Positions 10,267 to 19,595 of a stretch of 64,000 nt of DNA are shown one piece after another (within the stretch, counting starts at the first letter, position 1; every line of letters begins with the position of its first letter). The notes under the pieces were generated by a model. It had not been told where the DNA came from. It made no database searches and saw nothing but the letters and a program-made list of their open reading frames with translations. Source of the stretch: Shewanella litoralis (GTDB lineage: Bacteria; Pseudomonadota; Gammaproteobacteria; Enterobacterales; Shewanellaceae); assembly GCF_009828585.1 (NCBI RefSeq), contig NZ_WSRZ01000019.1:47410-111409 (forward strand), read 5' to 3'. Made by a program: the position numbers and the translations under genes.

Positions 10267-10362
10267 GGTGTTCCTCACTCTTAGAATGTTGTTCTTGGTG
10301 CGTGATAGTCATTGGAGGTGACGTGATGAAAATAAGTCTAGACCTTACTATTAGTATAGGTA

Positions 10363-10378
10363 TACCTCTGAATGGGTA
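10363..10378. promoter_or_regulatory. NarP/NarL 7-2-7 binding site upstream of napA
   Basis: TACCTCT (10363-10369), GA, ATGGGTA (10372-10378). Both heptamers fit the consensus TACYYMT, in inverted orientation with the 2-bp spacing preferred by NarP. It lies about 97 bp upstream of the napA ATG. Nitrate control by NarQ-NarP is known for Shewanella nap genes. Confidence 0.7.
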
Positions 10379-10414
10379 TAGTGGTTAATAGTTGTTCAAG
10401 GTCACATTTTTTCG

Positions 10415-10430
10415 CGTGATGTAAATCTCA
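10415..10430. promoter_or_regulatory. CRP-like site upstream of napA
   Basis: CGTGA-TGTAAA-TCTCA matches 8 of 10 core bases of TGTGA-N6-TCACA. It lies about 150 bp before the napA start. In Shewanella, CRP rather than FNR drives anaerobic respiration genes, so the site is plausible but unproven. Confidence 0.45.
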
Positions 10431-10604
10431 TTTTAACAATTAGGCTGATGCTGTTTTAGCAATCGCTTGTAAAGCTTGTGCTATCTGAGATGCAGGTTCT
10501 AGCTTTGATTGAAATGCCGGTTATCTTATGTGTGCAGATTTTGTGGGCATTTAAGTATTGTGGAAGGACAAATGTAGAGCTCTTTATAGGTAGGCTTGTT
10601 GGTA

Positions 10605-11744
10605 TTAGCGATACCCTGTGAGCTCCATGTAGCCTTGACCTTGATGGCTTCCTTGAATATTAATGGGCCCTTCCCAATATGAGGTTGATACCAGCATGTC
10701 GCTATTAGGATTAACGGCATGAGTGGTTACATCTATTGCTTCACTGTTAATTCGAATACGCCAGGCTATTGGATGGTTACCCAGGGCCGTTTGTTGCCAC
10801 TGTGTTGGTTGCATATCTATATCATTTGGGTTGTCGCGACTGTTGATATTACGGCCGCTACCGTCGGCATACATGCGTCTGGCGCTAAAGAAATGATCTT
10901 GCTCTGTTTCGCCGCGTAACCTAAATGCCATTAAGGTTGAGTCGTCATTGAGTCGCAAAGAAAACCAGTCCCACCCTTGTTGCGCTTTAGTGAGAAATTG
11001 CGAACTCCACTCTCTGTCTAGCCAGGCTTTACCGCTGACTTTTTCGGTGACGCCATGGCGAGTTATCTCACCGGTCACTTCAATAAAAGGTTGGCTGTAG
11101 TAATAAGATGCGACAGCCTGGCCGGCACTTTTACTGCTGTAACCCTTATTGCCTTGCAATTGCATAGGTTGTTGACTGCTCAGTTGCAGTTGATAATTAA
11201 ACCTTGGGTTGTTGACTGTTAATGTTGCCGGAAACAGATCATTAGACTGACTTTGCCATTGCCAGTTTTGCAGGTGAACAGTAAAGGGAGAAGGGCTGAC
11301 ACTGGCGAGTTTGGGGTGTGCCCGCGACCATTTTTCAGCCGTAAGGTGCTCATCTTTTGACGTGACAGCAGCATGGGCCATGTAAAGTTGATTGCTGCTC
11401 CAGTCGTTTCCAGTGGTTGTCATTTTCTCGGTTGGCGGTGTCATGCCGATCCTAAATTGAGTCCACTGTACGCCAACATCTTCGCCTTTGCTGGTGGTTA
11501 AGTTTGCGGTTAGATACCACCATTCAATTTTGTAATCATTGTGGGCTAAATGATCGCGTGGAAACTGTAAAACCTTACCTTGTACAACCTCACTGTAGCC
11601 AACTGATGATTGTGCTGACATATTACTGATGGTCGTTGCGTGTTCATGAGTCTCTGGCGCAGGAGAGCAGGCAGATAACAATGTGGCGAAGGCCATTGTG
11701 GCTACGCTGGTAATGAACACTTTTTTGTCTGTAACAGAGGTCAT
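10605..11744 (-). CDS. AttH/CrtC-like lipocalin-domain lipoprotein
   Basis: 379 aa from the ATG at 11744, which overlaps the permease stop by 4 bp (ATGA); the frame stays open upstream but that part lies inside the permease gene. Lipoprotein signal with lipobox L-S-A-C near residue 24. The mature part carries the AttH/CrtC pattern: FPRDHLAHNDYKIEWWYLTA, a central GWDWFSLRL and a late DREWSSQF. Relatives include Agrobacterium AttH and carotenoid 1,2-hydratase, but no carotenoid genes are nearby, so a hydratase role is doubtful. Coupling to an FtsX-type permease and its ATPase suggests a lipoprotein working with an envelope ABC machine. Confidence 0.82.
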   Translation of the reverse strand: MTSVTDKKVFITSVATMAFATLLSACSPAPETHEHATTISNMSAQSSVGYSEVVQGKVLQFPRDHLAHNDYKIEWWYLTANLTTSKGEDVGVQWTQFRIGMTPPTEKMTTTGNDWSSNQLYMAHAAVTSKDEHLTAEKWSRAHPKLASVSPSPFTVHLQNWQWQSQSNDLFPATLTVNNPRFNYQLQLSSQQPMQLQGNKGYSSKSAGQAVASYYYSQPFIEVTGEITRHGVTEKVSGKAWLDREWSSQFLTKAQQGWDWFSLRLNDDSTLMAFRLRGETEQDHFFSARRMYADGSGRNINSRDNPNDIDMQPTQWQQTALGNHPIAWRIRINSEAIDVTTHAVNPNSDMLVSTSYWEGPINIQGSHQGQGYMELTGYR

Positions 11745-14293
11745 AGAGCTTCCTGCTGTAAACTGGATATTAAGGGTTTTCGGGTTTGCCAATATAAAGG
11801 CAGGCTTACCGCCAGTAAGCAACTGATGATCGCGATAACAACAACCTGACCATAAGCTGCCCAGTCCCAAACCATTGCGATACTCCAGCCAAAAGCTTGT
11901 AAAGTCACTTTATGGATCAGTAGATAACCCAATAATGCGCCCGTTGGCAAGGCCACTAAACAGGTTAATAATACGATGAATAGCATTTGTACTATTACCA
12001 TCATCCGCAACTGATTACGACTAACACCGAGTGCATATAAGCGTGCTAGTGGCGCTTGTCTAGCCTGGGTGAGCATCACACAGGCACTGAATAAGCCAAT
12101 CGCGGCAACTAGTAACGTTAAGCTATTGAGCACGACGGTAATCGAGAAGGTTTTATTAAATATGGTGATGGCTTCGGTTTTAATCCGTTGCTGGCTGTAC
12201 ATATAAGCCGACGACAAGTTAAGTTTTTGGCTAATGCTATTTTGTAATGTGCTGAGTTCGCCCTGGTAGGTGACAGCCAAACTGATGGGCTTAGCGGGTA
12301 AAGTGGACTGTTGCCATAATGGTTGGCTAATAATGACCTCACCTTTAGGGTTTCCATAATCGTAATAAATCGCGCCTATGGTTAATGTATGCTGTTGCAG
12401 TTGTGATAGTTGAACCTTATCGCCAATGTCGAGACGATATTTTATCGACAAGGGTTCACTGATCATAATGCTATGGCCTGCAGTAAACGTCTGCCAAAAA
12501 TCATCGGCGGTTGTCTTAAATACCGTGGTGTCCGTTAACGATATATGGTCACGACTGACAAGGTGGATTGGAATAAGTGTTTGTGGTGTTTCAGCACGAT
12601 TTAAATTGCTGTCAACGGTCCATTGTTCATATACCGCATCAACTTTTGGGTCCTTAGCCAATAGTAAAATCAATGCATCGATTTGATTCGGGTTCGGGCG
12701 AATATACAAATCAGCATGCAGGCGTGCATCGAGCCATTTTTTTAAGGTGATTTCAAAACTGCCAACTAAAGTATTCATGGCGATATTGGCACACAACGCC
12801 AGTAAAATGGCCATCATTGCGAGGGCAAGCGGGGCGATAATCTCTTTGGTTTCGGCAATCACATATTGCCATAAGCCTTTGGGCATGGCTGGCGTGAGTA
12901 ACTTAACGACCCAATGAAGACATTGCGGCAGCAGCAATGGAATGGCCACTACCAATATACCTAATAACACCAGACTAAGGCGATATTGTTCAGTAAAGGC
13001 GAAAGCGACGGTGCACAGTAATAGTAACAGCACTGCGATGACAAACTGGCGGTGGTGGATAATATTAAATTGTTTATTTTGCGGTTGTTTTTGCGCCCCT
13101 TGTGCGAGCGGTGTATTTATCAAGCTGATGAGCATTGGAATGCAAGCGGCAAACGCAGCTGATAACGTCAGAATGAGTGCCTGGGCAAACCATTGCCATT
13201 GCCAATTTCCGGGTAATAATTTTGCTCCGTACAACTGCTCTAGCGTGAGCGCGACCATAGGCTGTAACCATTGAGACAGTTGCAAACCGACAATAAAGCC
13301 TAATACACAGCCAATAAAAACCAGGGTAATAATTTCAATACTTAAGGCTAGCATCACGCTGCGGCGATCGAGGCCTTGTTGCATAATTTGCACTAACAAT
13401 TTTTGACGTTTCATTAAGCTGTAACGCACGCCGTTATAGGCAATAAATAAGCCGACAACAAACGCGAGCATGCTCATGGCATCAAGATTTAAATGAAAAC
13501 TTGCGGTTAAGGCATTGAGTGATTCACCTTCGCTAGTTTTGGTTGAAAAATGCAGGGTACTGGTGTCGAATCCTGCTTGAGTCAGTGTTTGATTGAGGCG
13601 GACAATAAGCTGGTTATCAGTTTCGGTTTTATCGGCGCTAAATACGGCAATATAGCTCAACTTACCTTGCATCTTGAGCAATGGCTGTGCGAGTGATATG
13701 TCGGCGAGTAGGGCAGAGCCTAATCCCCACTGATCATCAATCGTAATGATGTCTAAAGGCATATTATTTAGCGTAATGCTTTGCGATTGATTGGTCACCT
13801 TGCTGATGCGATCGCGCTGGCTGGCAGACATTAATACTTTAGGTTGGCCTGACAATAATTCGGCAAGGGGTATATTAACTGAGGCCACTGATGAGTTTGC
13901 TTGCTCATCCTGGGCTAACCCTGTGCTTATCGCGGCAATTATATCGCTGCCATTGACTCGCCATAATCTGCCTTGCTCATCTGTTGCAATGCCTTCGATA
14001 CTGGCAATCGTGTCAAAGCCTGCATTGGCTAGCGTAAAATAAATCGATTCATTAATGCTATCTTCAGTGAGGTGGCTAATAGATAAGCGTGCTTGTTTGC
14101 TAAGCAGTTCTGACACATTGCCATAACTTTGTTTGGCATTTTCGTTGGTGGCGTACACCCCAATCAGTAACGTCACAGCTAACATAATGCCGAGTAAAAT
14201 CGCGCTGGCTTGTAATGGCGCATGGCGATAATGGCTTGCAAACAAACGTAGGCATAGCATTAAACGGCTGGTGGCAGACGACTGGGACGTCAT
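11741..14293 (-). CDS. FtsX/MacB-LolC-type ABC transporter permease
   Basis: 850 aa from the ATG at 14293, behind an AGGGG ribosome site 7 nt upstream and 4 bp after the ATPase stop; the frame is open further upstream but overlaps the ATPase. N-terminal TM helix (about 25-45), a large periplasmic domain, TM helices at about 260-400, a middle TM block (about 425-530), a second periplasmic domain and a C-terminal FtsX TM block (about 715-835). This is the double FtsX layout of the AttF/AttG or YbbP-like permeases. Such proteins usually move or extract envelope substrates by mechanotransmission; the substrate is unknown. Confidence 0.87.
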   Translation of the reverse strand: MTSQSSATSRLMLCLRLFASHYRHAPLQASAILLGIMLAVTLLIGVYATNENAKQSYGNVSELLSKQARLSISHLTEDSINESIYFTLANAGFDTIASIEGIATDEQGRLWRVNGSDIIAAISTGLAQDEQANSSVASVNIPLAELLSGQPKVLMSASQRDRISKVTNQSQSITLNNMPLDIITIDDQWGLGSALLADISLAQPLLKMQGKLSYIAVFSADKTETDNQLIVRLNQTLTQAGFDTSTLHFSTKTSEGESLNALTASFHLNLDAMSMLAFVVGLFIAYNGVRYSLMKRQKLLVQIMQQGLDRRSVMLALSIEIITLVFIGCVLGFIVGLQLSQWLQPMVALTLEQLYGAKLLPGNWQWQWFAQALILTLSAAFAACIPMLISLINTPLAQGAQKQPQNKQFNIIHHRQFVIAVLLLLLCTVAFAFTEQYRLSLVLLGILVVAIPLLLPQCLHWVVKLLTPAMPKGLWQYVIAETKEIIAPLALAMMAILLALCANIAMNTLVGSFEITLKKWLDARLHADLYIRPNPNQIDALILLLAKDPKVDAVYEQWTVDSNLNRAETPQTLIPIHLVSRDHISLTDTTVFKTTADDFWQTFTAGHSIMISEPLSIKYRLDIGDKVQLSQLQQHTLTIGAIYYDYGNPKGEVIISQPLWQQSTLPAKPISLAVTYQGELSTLQNSISQKLNLSSAYMYSQQRIKTEAITIFNKTFSITVVLNSLTLLVAAIGLFSACVMLTQARQAPLARLYALGVSRNQLRMMVIVQMLFIVLLTCLVALPTGALLGYLLIHKVTLQAFGWSIAMVWDWAAYGQVVVIAIISCLLAVSLPLYWQTRKPLISSLQQEAL

Positions 14294-14297
14294 GGGC

Positions 14298-15002
14298 TTA
14301 CCCCTGCTGCTTATTATCGATAGGATTGACGACAATTTGTTGGTTTTCAACATGCCAGCGATGCTGCATAAACTGCGCGCATTCTTCACTGTGAGTCACC
14401 ATCAAAATACAGCAATTAGCTTGTTGTGCGAGATCGGTCAGTAATTGCATAACCTGCATGCCCGCGTGTTGGTCAAGATTACCTGTGGGTTCGTCTGCTA
14501 AGATTAGTTGCGGTTTATGGGCTAAAGCGCGTGCAATAGCGACTCGTTGTTGTTGCCCACCTGAGAGGTTTTCTACGCTGCGATCTAATAGTGGTGTGAG
14601 TCCCAGTTGATGGCATAATTCATCACACCAGGGGCTCCAGCTTAATTGATTGAGTGCCAATGAAAATTGAATATTGTCGCGAACATTAAGGGGCGTGAGT
14701 AAATTAAATTGCTGAAATATCACTCCAAGAGAATGACGGCGGTATTGGCTCCAGTGCTTATCTTGCCACTGAGTCACCGAATGCAGTGTGTCACCTTGAC
14801 GTATTAACATGTCGCCACTGTCGATAGTTTCAAAGCCACCAATAATGTTCAGTAAGGTGCTTTTGCCGCTGCCACTAGGACCCGTTAACGCAATGGTTTG
14901 CCCTTGCTTTAGGGTTAAACTGACCTGTTGCAACACACAATGGAATGACTCACCATCACGAAATCCTTTGCTGATGTTGTCTAAGGTGACAATGCTGGTC
15001 AT
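14298..15002 (-). CDS. LolD/MacB-type ABC transporter ATP-binding protein
   Basis: 234 aa. Walker [10 protein letters not shown] at 41-49, signature LSGGQQQR near 139-146, Walker [13 protein letters not shown] just after it. First gene of the three-gene operon with the FtsX permease and the AttH-like lipoprotein. It energises the permease. Orthology to lolD is unlikely because no lolC/lolE gene lies beside it. Confidence 0.92.
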   Translation of the reverse strand: MTSIVTLDNISKGFRDGESFHCVLQQVSLTLKQGQTIALTGPSGSGKSTLLNIIGGFETIDSGDMLIRQGDTLHSVTQWQDKHWSQYRRHSLGVIFQQFNLLTPLNVRDNIQFSLALNQLSWSPWCDELCHQLGLTPLLDRSVENLSGGQQQRVAIARALAHKPQLILADEPTGNLDQHAGMQVMQLLTDLAQQANCCILMVTHSEECAQFMQHRWHVENQQIVVNPIDNKQQG

Positions 15003-15120
15003 AGTCGCTCCATAACGAATGAGTTAAATCAAACTGTCACATTAACATCGCCGTAGTGACAGCTTGTTAACGTAATCATAATAACAACAATATACGTCAA
15101 ATATTGCGTGAGTGTTCAAA

Positions 15121-15150
15121 AATAAAAAAGCGAACCTAGGGTTCGCTTTA
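15121..15150 (-). terminator. Terminator of ygfZ
   Basis: AGCGAACC / GGTTCGCT stem (15129-15147) with a TAG loop. The A6 on the left is the U-tract for minus-strand transcription. Confidence 0.8.
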
Positions 15151-15171
15151 ATAATTAACTCTCTGATTTAA

Positions 15172-16134
15172 TTAAGCATCGACTAATGAATAAGGTAATT
15201 CAATAATGGTCAATTGCGAGCTTTCATCGTCAGCGATACGCAGTTGCGCATTATTTTCGGTATCGTTGGGCAATACGGCAGTAAGAAGGACTTTATCGCC
15301 TTGTTGAACACACTCAATAATATTGCCCCCACGACGGAAACCATCTTCTAAGGCGATTTCTAATTGGGTGTCGGTGTTAATGGTTGTGCTGGTGGTGCCC
15401 GACAAAATATACAGAGCGCGTTTGTTGCCACCGCGATATTTCATTCTGGCGATGGTTTCTTGGCCCATATAGCAGCCTTTATTGAAGCTGATGCCATCAA
15501 TGGCTTGTAAGTTACACATTTGTGCGACGTATTGGCCTGAATGGCTTGCATCAATATTAGGGTAACCTGCTTTGATTTCTAATGCCTGCCACGCGCTAGC
15601 ATCAACTAATGTTTGTTGTGATGCACTGATTAATGCCGAGGCTTTATCATTAGCAAAAATGACAATAAAACGCTCACCATCACGCAATACCGCACCACCA
15701 TCAACCAAGGTTAACGCTGCTGATACATCGCCAAATTGTTGAGTCATAAACGCCTGTGCTTCGCTGCCCGCCACACCAATAATTTGGTATTGGCTGCTGA
15801 CATCGCTAAGCTCAGCTTTACTGAATACCGCGTATTTTTTGAGTTGCGGTAAATCAAGTTCAAGAGTCGATGTCGGCATTAACATAAACAGGCTGTCTGC
15901 AATGGCAAACGTACGAAAACTGGCTAACATTTTACCTTTAGGATCGCAGTGAGCGCCCCATTTCCATTGGTCAGCGGCTAAGGAGGTAATGTCTGTGGTC
16001 ACCTGACCATGTATAAAGCTGCGACCTTGCTCTCCGGTGACTTCGATTAATCCCATGTGAGACAAACTCGATAACATTAATGCTGGAGAGGTGGTAATGA
16101 AGTCCCAATCTGGTTGGCTTGCTGAAATTGTCAT
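15172..16134 (-). CDS. ygfZ: tRNA-modifying / Fe-S maintenance protein YgfZ
   Basis: 320 aa, close to E. coli YgfZ (326). GcvT-like folate-binding fold with the diagnostic K-G-C-Y-M-G-Q-E motif containing the conserved Cys near residue 220. Family role: folate-dependent support of Fe-S enzymes such as MiaB, under oxidative stress. It stands alone between two minus-strand terminators. Confidence 0.93.
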   Translation of the reverse strand: MTISASQPDWDFITTSPALMLSSLSHMGLIEVTGEQGRSFIHGQVTTDITSLAADQWKWGAHCDPKGKMLASFRTFAIADSLFMLMPTSTLELDLPQLKKYAVFSKAELSDVSSQYQIIGVAGSEAQAFMTQQFGDVSAALTLVDGGAVLRDGERFIVIFANDKASALISASQQTLVDASAWQALEIKAGYPNIDASHSGQYVAQMCNLQAIDGISFNKGCYMGQETIARMKYRGGNKRALYILSGTTSTTINTDTQLEIALEDGFRRGGNIIECVQQGDKVLLTAVLPNDTENNAQLRIADDESSQLTIIELPYSLVDA

Positions 16135-16221
16135 AACGATCCCTAACGAAAGAATAAGACGATATGTGCTGAAGTGTAACGGATTAATATCATACTCAAC
16201 AGAGGGCTGTGGTTTAAAGCC

Positions 16222-16259
16222 AATAAAAAAAGCTACCTTGTGGACAAGGTAGCTTTTTG
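16222..16259 (-). terminator. Terminator of serA (bidirectional stem)
   Basis: GCTACCTTG / CAAGGTAGC stem with a TGGA loop and A/T tracts on both sides. Confidence 0.85.
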
Positions 16260-16295
16260 AACAACTTAATTAACCCCAGCTAATGAGTTGCTAGA

Positions 16296-17525
16296 TTAAA
16301 ACAATACGCGAGCACGAATAGTGCCTTCAATTGATTTAAGTTCAACTAAGGCTTCTTCAGCTTGATCAGAATCAACTTCCATTACCACGTAACCGATTTC
16401 AGCAGTGGTTTGTAAGTACTGAGCTGCAATGTTGATGCCTTTTTCAGAAAACGCCTGGTTGATTTTAATCAATACACCCGGACGGTTCTGGTGAATATGC
16501 AATAAGCGCGAGGTGCCACGATGCTGTGCAAGAGACACTTCAGGGAAGTTAACCGCAGACAAGGTTGAACCATTATCTGAGTATTTAACTAATTTACCTG
16601 CGACTTCAATACCAATGTTTTCTTGTGCTTCAGCGGTACTACCACCAATATGCGGTGTCAGTAACACATTGTCTAAACCACGTAATGGCGACACAAATTC
16701 ATCGTCATTTGATTTTGGCTCAACAGGGAAAACGTCAATTGCGGCACCGGCTAAATGCTCAGATGTTAACGCTTGCGCGAGATCGTCAATTTCTACCACA
16801 GTGCCGCGAGAAGCGTTGATAAAGAAGCTGCCCTGACGCATTTTGGCAAATTCAGCTTTAGCAAACATGTTCTTTGTTTGAGCCGTTTCAGGTACGTGTA
16901 AACTCACAACATCAGCCTGGGCGAGTAATTCGTCCATTGAATGAATTTGTGATGCGTTACCCAGCGGTAATTTGTCTTCGATATCAAAGAAAATCACTCT
17001 CATGCCTAAGGTTTCAGCCAAAATACCCAGCTGAGTTCCAATATGGCCATAACCAATCACACCTAAGGTTTTACCGCGCACTTCGACGCTGCCGTTAGCA
17101 CTCTTTAACCAACCACCACGATGTGAAATCGCATTACGTTGTGGAATGCCGCGCATTAGCATAATAATTTCGCCAATGACTAATTCAGCAACACTACGCG
17201 TGTTAGAAAACGGTGCGTTGAAAACTGGGATACCCAACTTTTCAGCGGTTGATAAATCAACCTGGTTAGTGCCAATACAAAAACAACCAATCGCGACGAG
17301 TTTTTCAGCGTGGTGTAATACTTCTTCAGTAAGCTGAGTACGGGAACGTAATCCAACAAAATGAGCATCTTTAATGGAGGCGAGTAACGCCTCTTCGCCA
17401 AGTGAGGCTTTGTGATATTCAATATTGGTATAACCTGCACGTTCTAGTACATCAACCGCAGTTTGGTGGACGCCCTCCAACAGCAGGATTTTAATTTTAT
17501 CCTTGTCAAGCGAGTGTTTCGCCAT
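16296..17525 (-). CDS. serA: D-3-phosphoglycerate dehydrogenase
   Basis: 409 aa, the same size as E. coli SerA (410). NAD-binding G-Y-G-H-I-G in the middle, NASRGTVVE, and the catalytic-His region TPHIGGSTAEAQ. The C-terminal ACT domain (about 335-409), which binds serine for feedback inhibition, is complete (HQNRPGVLIKIN). First step of serine biosynthesis. Ribosome site GAGGGTACCC is upstream of the ATG. Confidence 0.96.
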   Translation of the reverse strand: MAKHSLDKDKIKILLLEGVHQTAVDVLERAGYTNIEYHKASLGEEALLASIKDAHFVGLRSRTQLTEEVLHHAEKLVAIGCFCIGTNQVDLSTAEKLGIPVFNAPFSNTRSVAELVIGEIIMLMRGIPQRNAISHRGGWLKSANGSVEVRGKTLGVIGYGHIGTQLGILAETLGMRVIFFDIEDKLPLGNASQIHSMDELLAQADVVSLHVPETAQTKNMFAKAEFAKMRQGSFFINASRGTVVEIDDLAQALTSEHLAGAAIDVFPVEPKSNDDEFVSPLRGLDNVLLTPHIGGSTAEAQENIGIEVAGKLVKYSDNGSTLSAVNFPEVSLAQHRGTSRLLHIHQNRPGVLIKINQAFSEKGINIAAQYLQTTAEIGYVVMEVDSDQAEEALVELKSIEGTIRARVLF

Positions 17526-17726
17526 GATATGGGTACCCTCTCATCATTAAATGGTGCTTATGCTAATACATAGACTATTAGTGTTAATGCATGTACTTAT
17601 AGTTGTGATATAAATGCGGACTTCCGACGCAATGCCAAAGTAGCACTTTTTTTATGGCTTGTGGAGGGCTAGATGGCTAAAGTAATATTTTAAATTTAGA
17701 ACAATATCGCAGATGAGGAATTTAGG

Positions 17727-18332
17727 ATGAAAATGCGCGTAATATGGATAGCGATTTACCTGTTGGTATTGTTATGGTCGGTAAGTGATCCTAAAGATAT
17801 GTTCACCTGGTGGCTAGAAGCCATCCCTGCATTAATTGCCTTACCTATTCTATTTTTTAGTCGTAAAAGCTTCCCGCTGACATCACTGGCTTATTGGCTT
17901 ATTTTGGTACATTGTTGTGTGTTAATGGTTGGCGCAAGATTCACTTATGCCGAAGTTCCCTGGTTTGACTGGTTAGCGCAGGTAATGGGTAGCGAACGTA
18001 ACAACTACGATAAAGTAGGACATTTTGCCCAAGGCTTTATTCCGGTGATTTTAGCGCGAGAGATATTTATTCGTAAGCAGGTGATGCAAATTGGTGCCTG
18101 GTGCCAATTTTTAGCGGTGTGTTTTGTATTGGCGTTTTCGGCTTTTTATGAACTGATTGAGTGGTGGGTTGCTGCGGCGACAGGTGAAAATGCCGAGGCG
18201 TTTTTAGGCACTCAAGGTTATGTGTGGGACACACAGTCTGATATGTTTTTAGCCTTAATTGGGGGCATTGTTGCGTTGTTAGTGTTGACGCCACTGCACA
18301 ATAAGCAAATAAAACACATGCTGGTAAACTAA
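17727..18332 (+). CDS. DUF2238 (YjdF-like) inner-membrane protein
   Basis: 201 aa, about six TM helices (about 4-20, 28-45, 53-70, 95-115, 128-148, 170-192). The family hallmark around RNNYDKVGHFAQGF and the later FYELIEWW stretch are present, with conserved His and acidic residues in the membrane. Function of the family is unknown. ATG at 17727 has AGGAATTTAGG upstream. Confidence 0.82.
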   Translation: MKMRVIWIAIYLLVLLWSVSDPKDMFTWWLEAIPALIALPILFFSRKSFPLTSLAYWLILVHCCVLMVGARFTYAEVPWFDWLAQVMGSERNNYDKVGHFAQGFIPVILAREIFIRKQVMQIGAWCQFLAVCFVLAFSAFYELIEWWVAAATGENAEAFLGTQGYVWDTQSDMFLALIGGIVALLVLTPLHNKQIKHMLVN

Positions 18333-18740
18333 TCAACTCGTTATTCTGCAAGGGCGGTTGATGTTATTGCCACAACAGCCCCTAGTCTTTCGTAGTGTAA
18401 AAAAGCTATAAATGTCAGTCTAATGAGCTATTAATACTTTAGATTGACATATTAGTCCTCTGTACTAGCAAAAATTGGCTATTATTAGCTTATATCACCA
18501 GTGTATTTAGCGACTGAACCCAAGCTTGTTATCTCAACTTTCCGCCGTATGTGTATGTCAGAGCAATTAAATGGTCGAGATGATTGGTTTAGTGCTATTA
18601 CTCTAAAGTGTTAAATGTAAAACCGATTTTTGTATACCTAAGCCTTAATGCTAGTCAACGGGTTTCTTTTACGTATAGAATGGCGCTTAGGATGTGCTCA
18701 TGTATCAATGAGCAAAATAAGCTTTTCAGGGAGAAGAGTG
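18333..18740. other. AT-rich region upstream of the LuxR gene
   Basis: About 400 bp with no credible gene. It contains the inverted repeat at 18413-18449. Probably the promoter and leader of the LuxR-family gene. Confidence 0.5.
18413..18449. repeat. Imperfect 11-bp inverted repeat upstream of the LuxR gene
   Basis: TGTCAGTCTAA (18413-18423) and TTAGATTGACA (18439-18449) pair at 10 of 11 positions across a 15-nt loop. Could be an operator. Confidence 0.45.
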
Positions 18741-19409
18741 ATGAGTTCTAATATCGATGAATTGGTGTTTTTACATCAAATCGCTGCACCATGCCATTTA
18801 GCTATTTTAGCAGAATCAATCGGCTTAAAGACCCGTATTGTCAAGCATGCAGCCGAACTTGAACTTGATAAAAATGCCAACAACTTTTATCTCATTTCAC
18901 AAAAGGGCGCCGCATTAGATGCAAAGGGTATTCCTTTGTTGGTGTCACGTTTAGTTAATCATGTTCCTGTTGCATTATACCAAGTCGAACGTGGTTCATT
19001 AGACCAAGAGTCTGCATTACTGCTCGGTGTACGCGGCTTACTGTATAGTGATCAGCGTATGGACTTAATGTTAACTGGCCTAAGAAAAATGGTGTCAGAT
19101 GAGCTGTGGTACGACAGACCGCTCATTAGTAAAATTTTTAGGCGCCTAGTGCAACAGCTCGACACCAATACTGAATTACCAGAAGAAACCGAAGCCATGA
19201 TGCAACGACTCACTAATCGTGAACGAACGATTATTCAGCTGGTGTCGAGTGGTGCCCGTAATAAAGAAATCGCTCAGCGCTTATGCATAAGTGAGCATAC
19301 GGTAAAGGCACATGTGTCTTCTATTTTTAGAAAGACAGAGTCGCGAAATCGAGTCGAATTACTACGATGGGCACAAACCTATCAAAGCCATTGTGAATTA
19401 GTCAGCTAG
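18741..19409 (+). CDS. LuxR/CsgD-family transcriptional regulator
   Basis: 222 aa from the ATG at 18741, chosen because GGGAGAAGAG lies just upstream; the frame can be extended to 18648 but without a ribosome site. The C-terminal LuxR HTH (about 155-215) reads LTNRERTIIQLVSSGARNKE and continues as IAQRLCISEHTVKAH. The N-terminal half resembles the degenerate receiver-like domain of CsgD-type regulators and lacks an obvious phospho-acceptor Asp triad. It is a single-gene unit closed by a UUCG terminator. Target unknown; biofilm or matrix control is a guess from CsgD. Confidence 0.85.
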   Translation: MSSNIDELVFLHQIAAPCHLAILAESIGLKTRIVKHAAELELDKNANNFYLISQKGAALDAKGIPLLVSRLVNHVPVALYQVERGSLDQESALLLGVRGLLYSDQRMDLMLTGLRKMVSDELWYDRPLISKIFRRLVQQLDTNTELPEETEAMMQRLTNRERTIIQLVSSGARNKEIAQRLCISEHTVKAHVSSIFRKTESRNRVELLRWAQTYQSHCELVS

Positions 19410-19435
19410 ATGAAATTATCACATTGACTGACATT

Positions 19436-19457
19436 GAGGAGCTTCGGCTCCTTTTTT
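19436..19457 (+). terminator. Terminator of the LuxR gene
   Basis: AGGAGC-TTCG-GCTCCT stem with a UUCG tetraloop, then T6. Confidence 0.88.
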
Positions 19458-19595
19458 GTATTTTGTTGGTTTTATTTTGAAATGTTTATCTGTAAGTGTC
19501 AGAATAAATAGAGAAAAGTAAATAGTTAAAAGTAAAATGAAAAAGTAGACTCTTGAAGTCGACTGAATCGATAACAATAAAAATGGACTGTAATT

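Larger units (their letters stand above)
10267..10604. other. napA upstream regulatory region
   Basis: 338 bp between the divergently controlled napA operon and the end of the AttH-like gene; no gene seen. It holds the NarP/NarL and CRP-like sites listed separately. No napD homologue can be read on either strand. Confidence 0.6.

Noticed and set aside
10390-10410. FNR/EtrA box upstream of napA
   Set aside because: TTGTTCAAGGTCAC lacks the TTGAT-N4-ATCAA symmetry.
10440-10520. 26 open codons on the minus strand (reading AFQSKLEPASQIAQALQAIA) in the napA upstream region
   Set aside because: No start codon or ribosome site, stop codons on both sides, no likeness to NapD; probably chance or an unrecognisable remnant.
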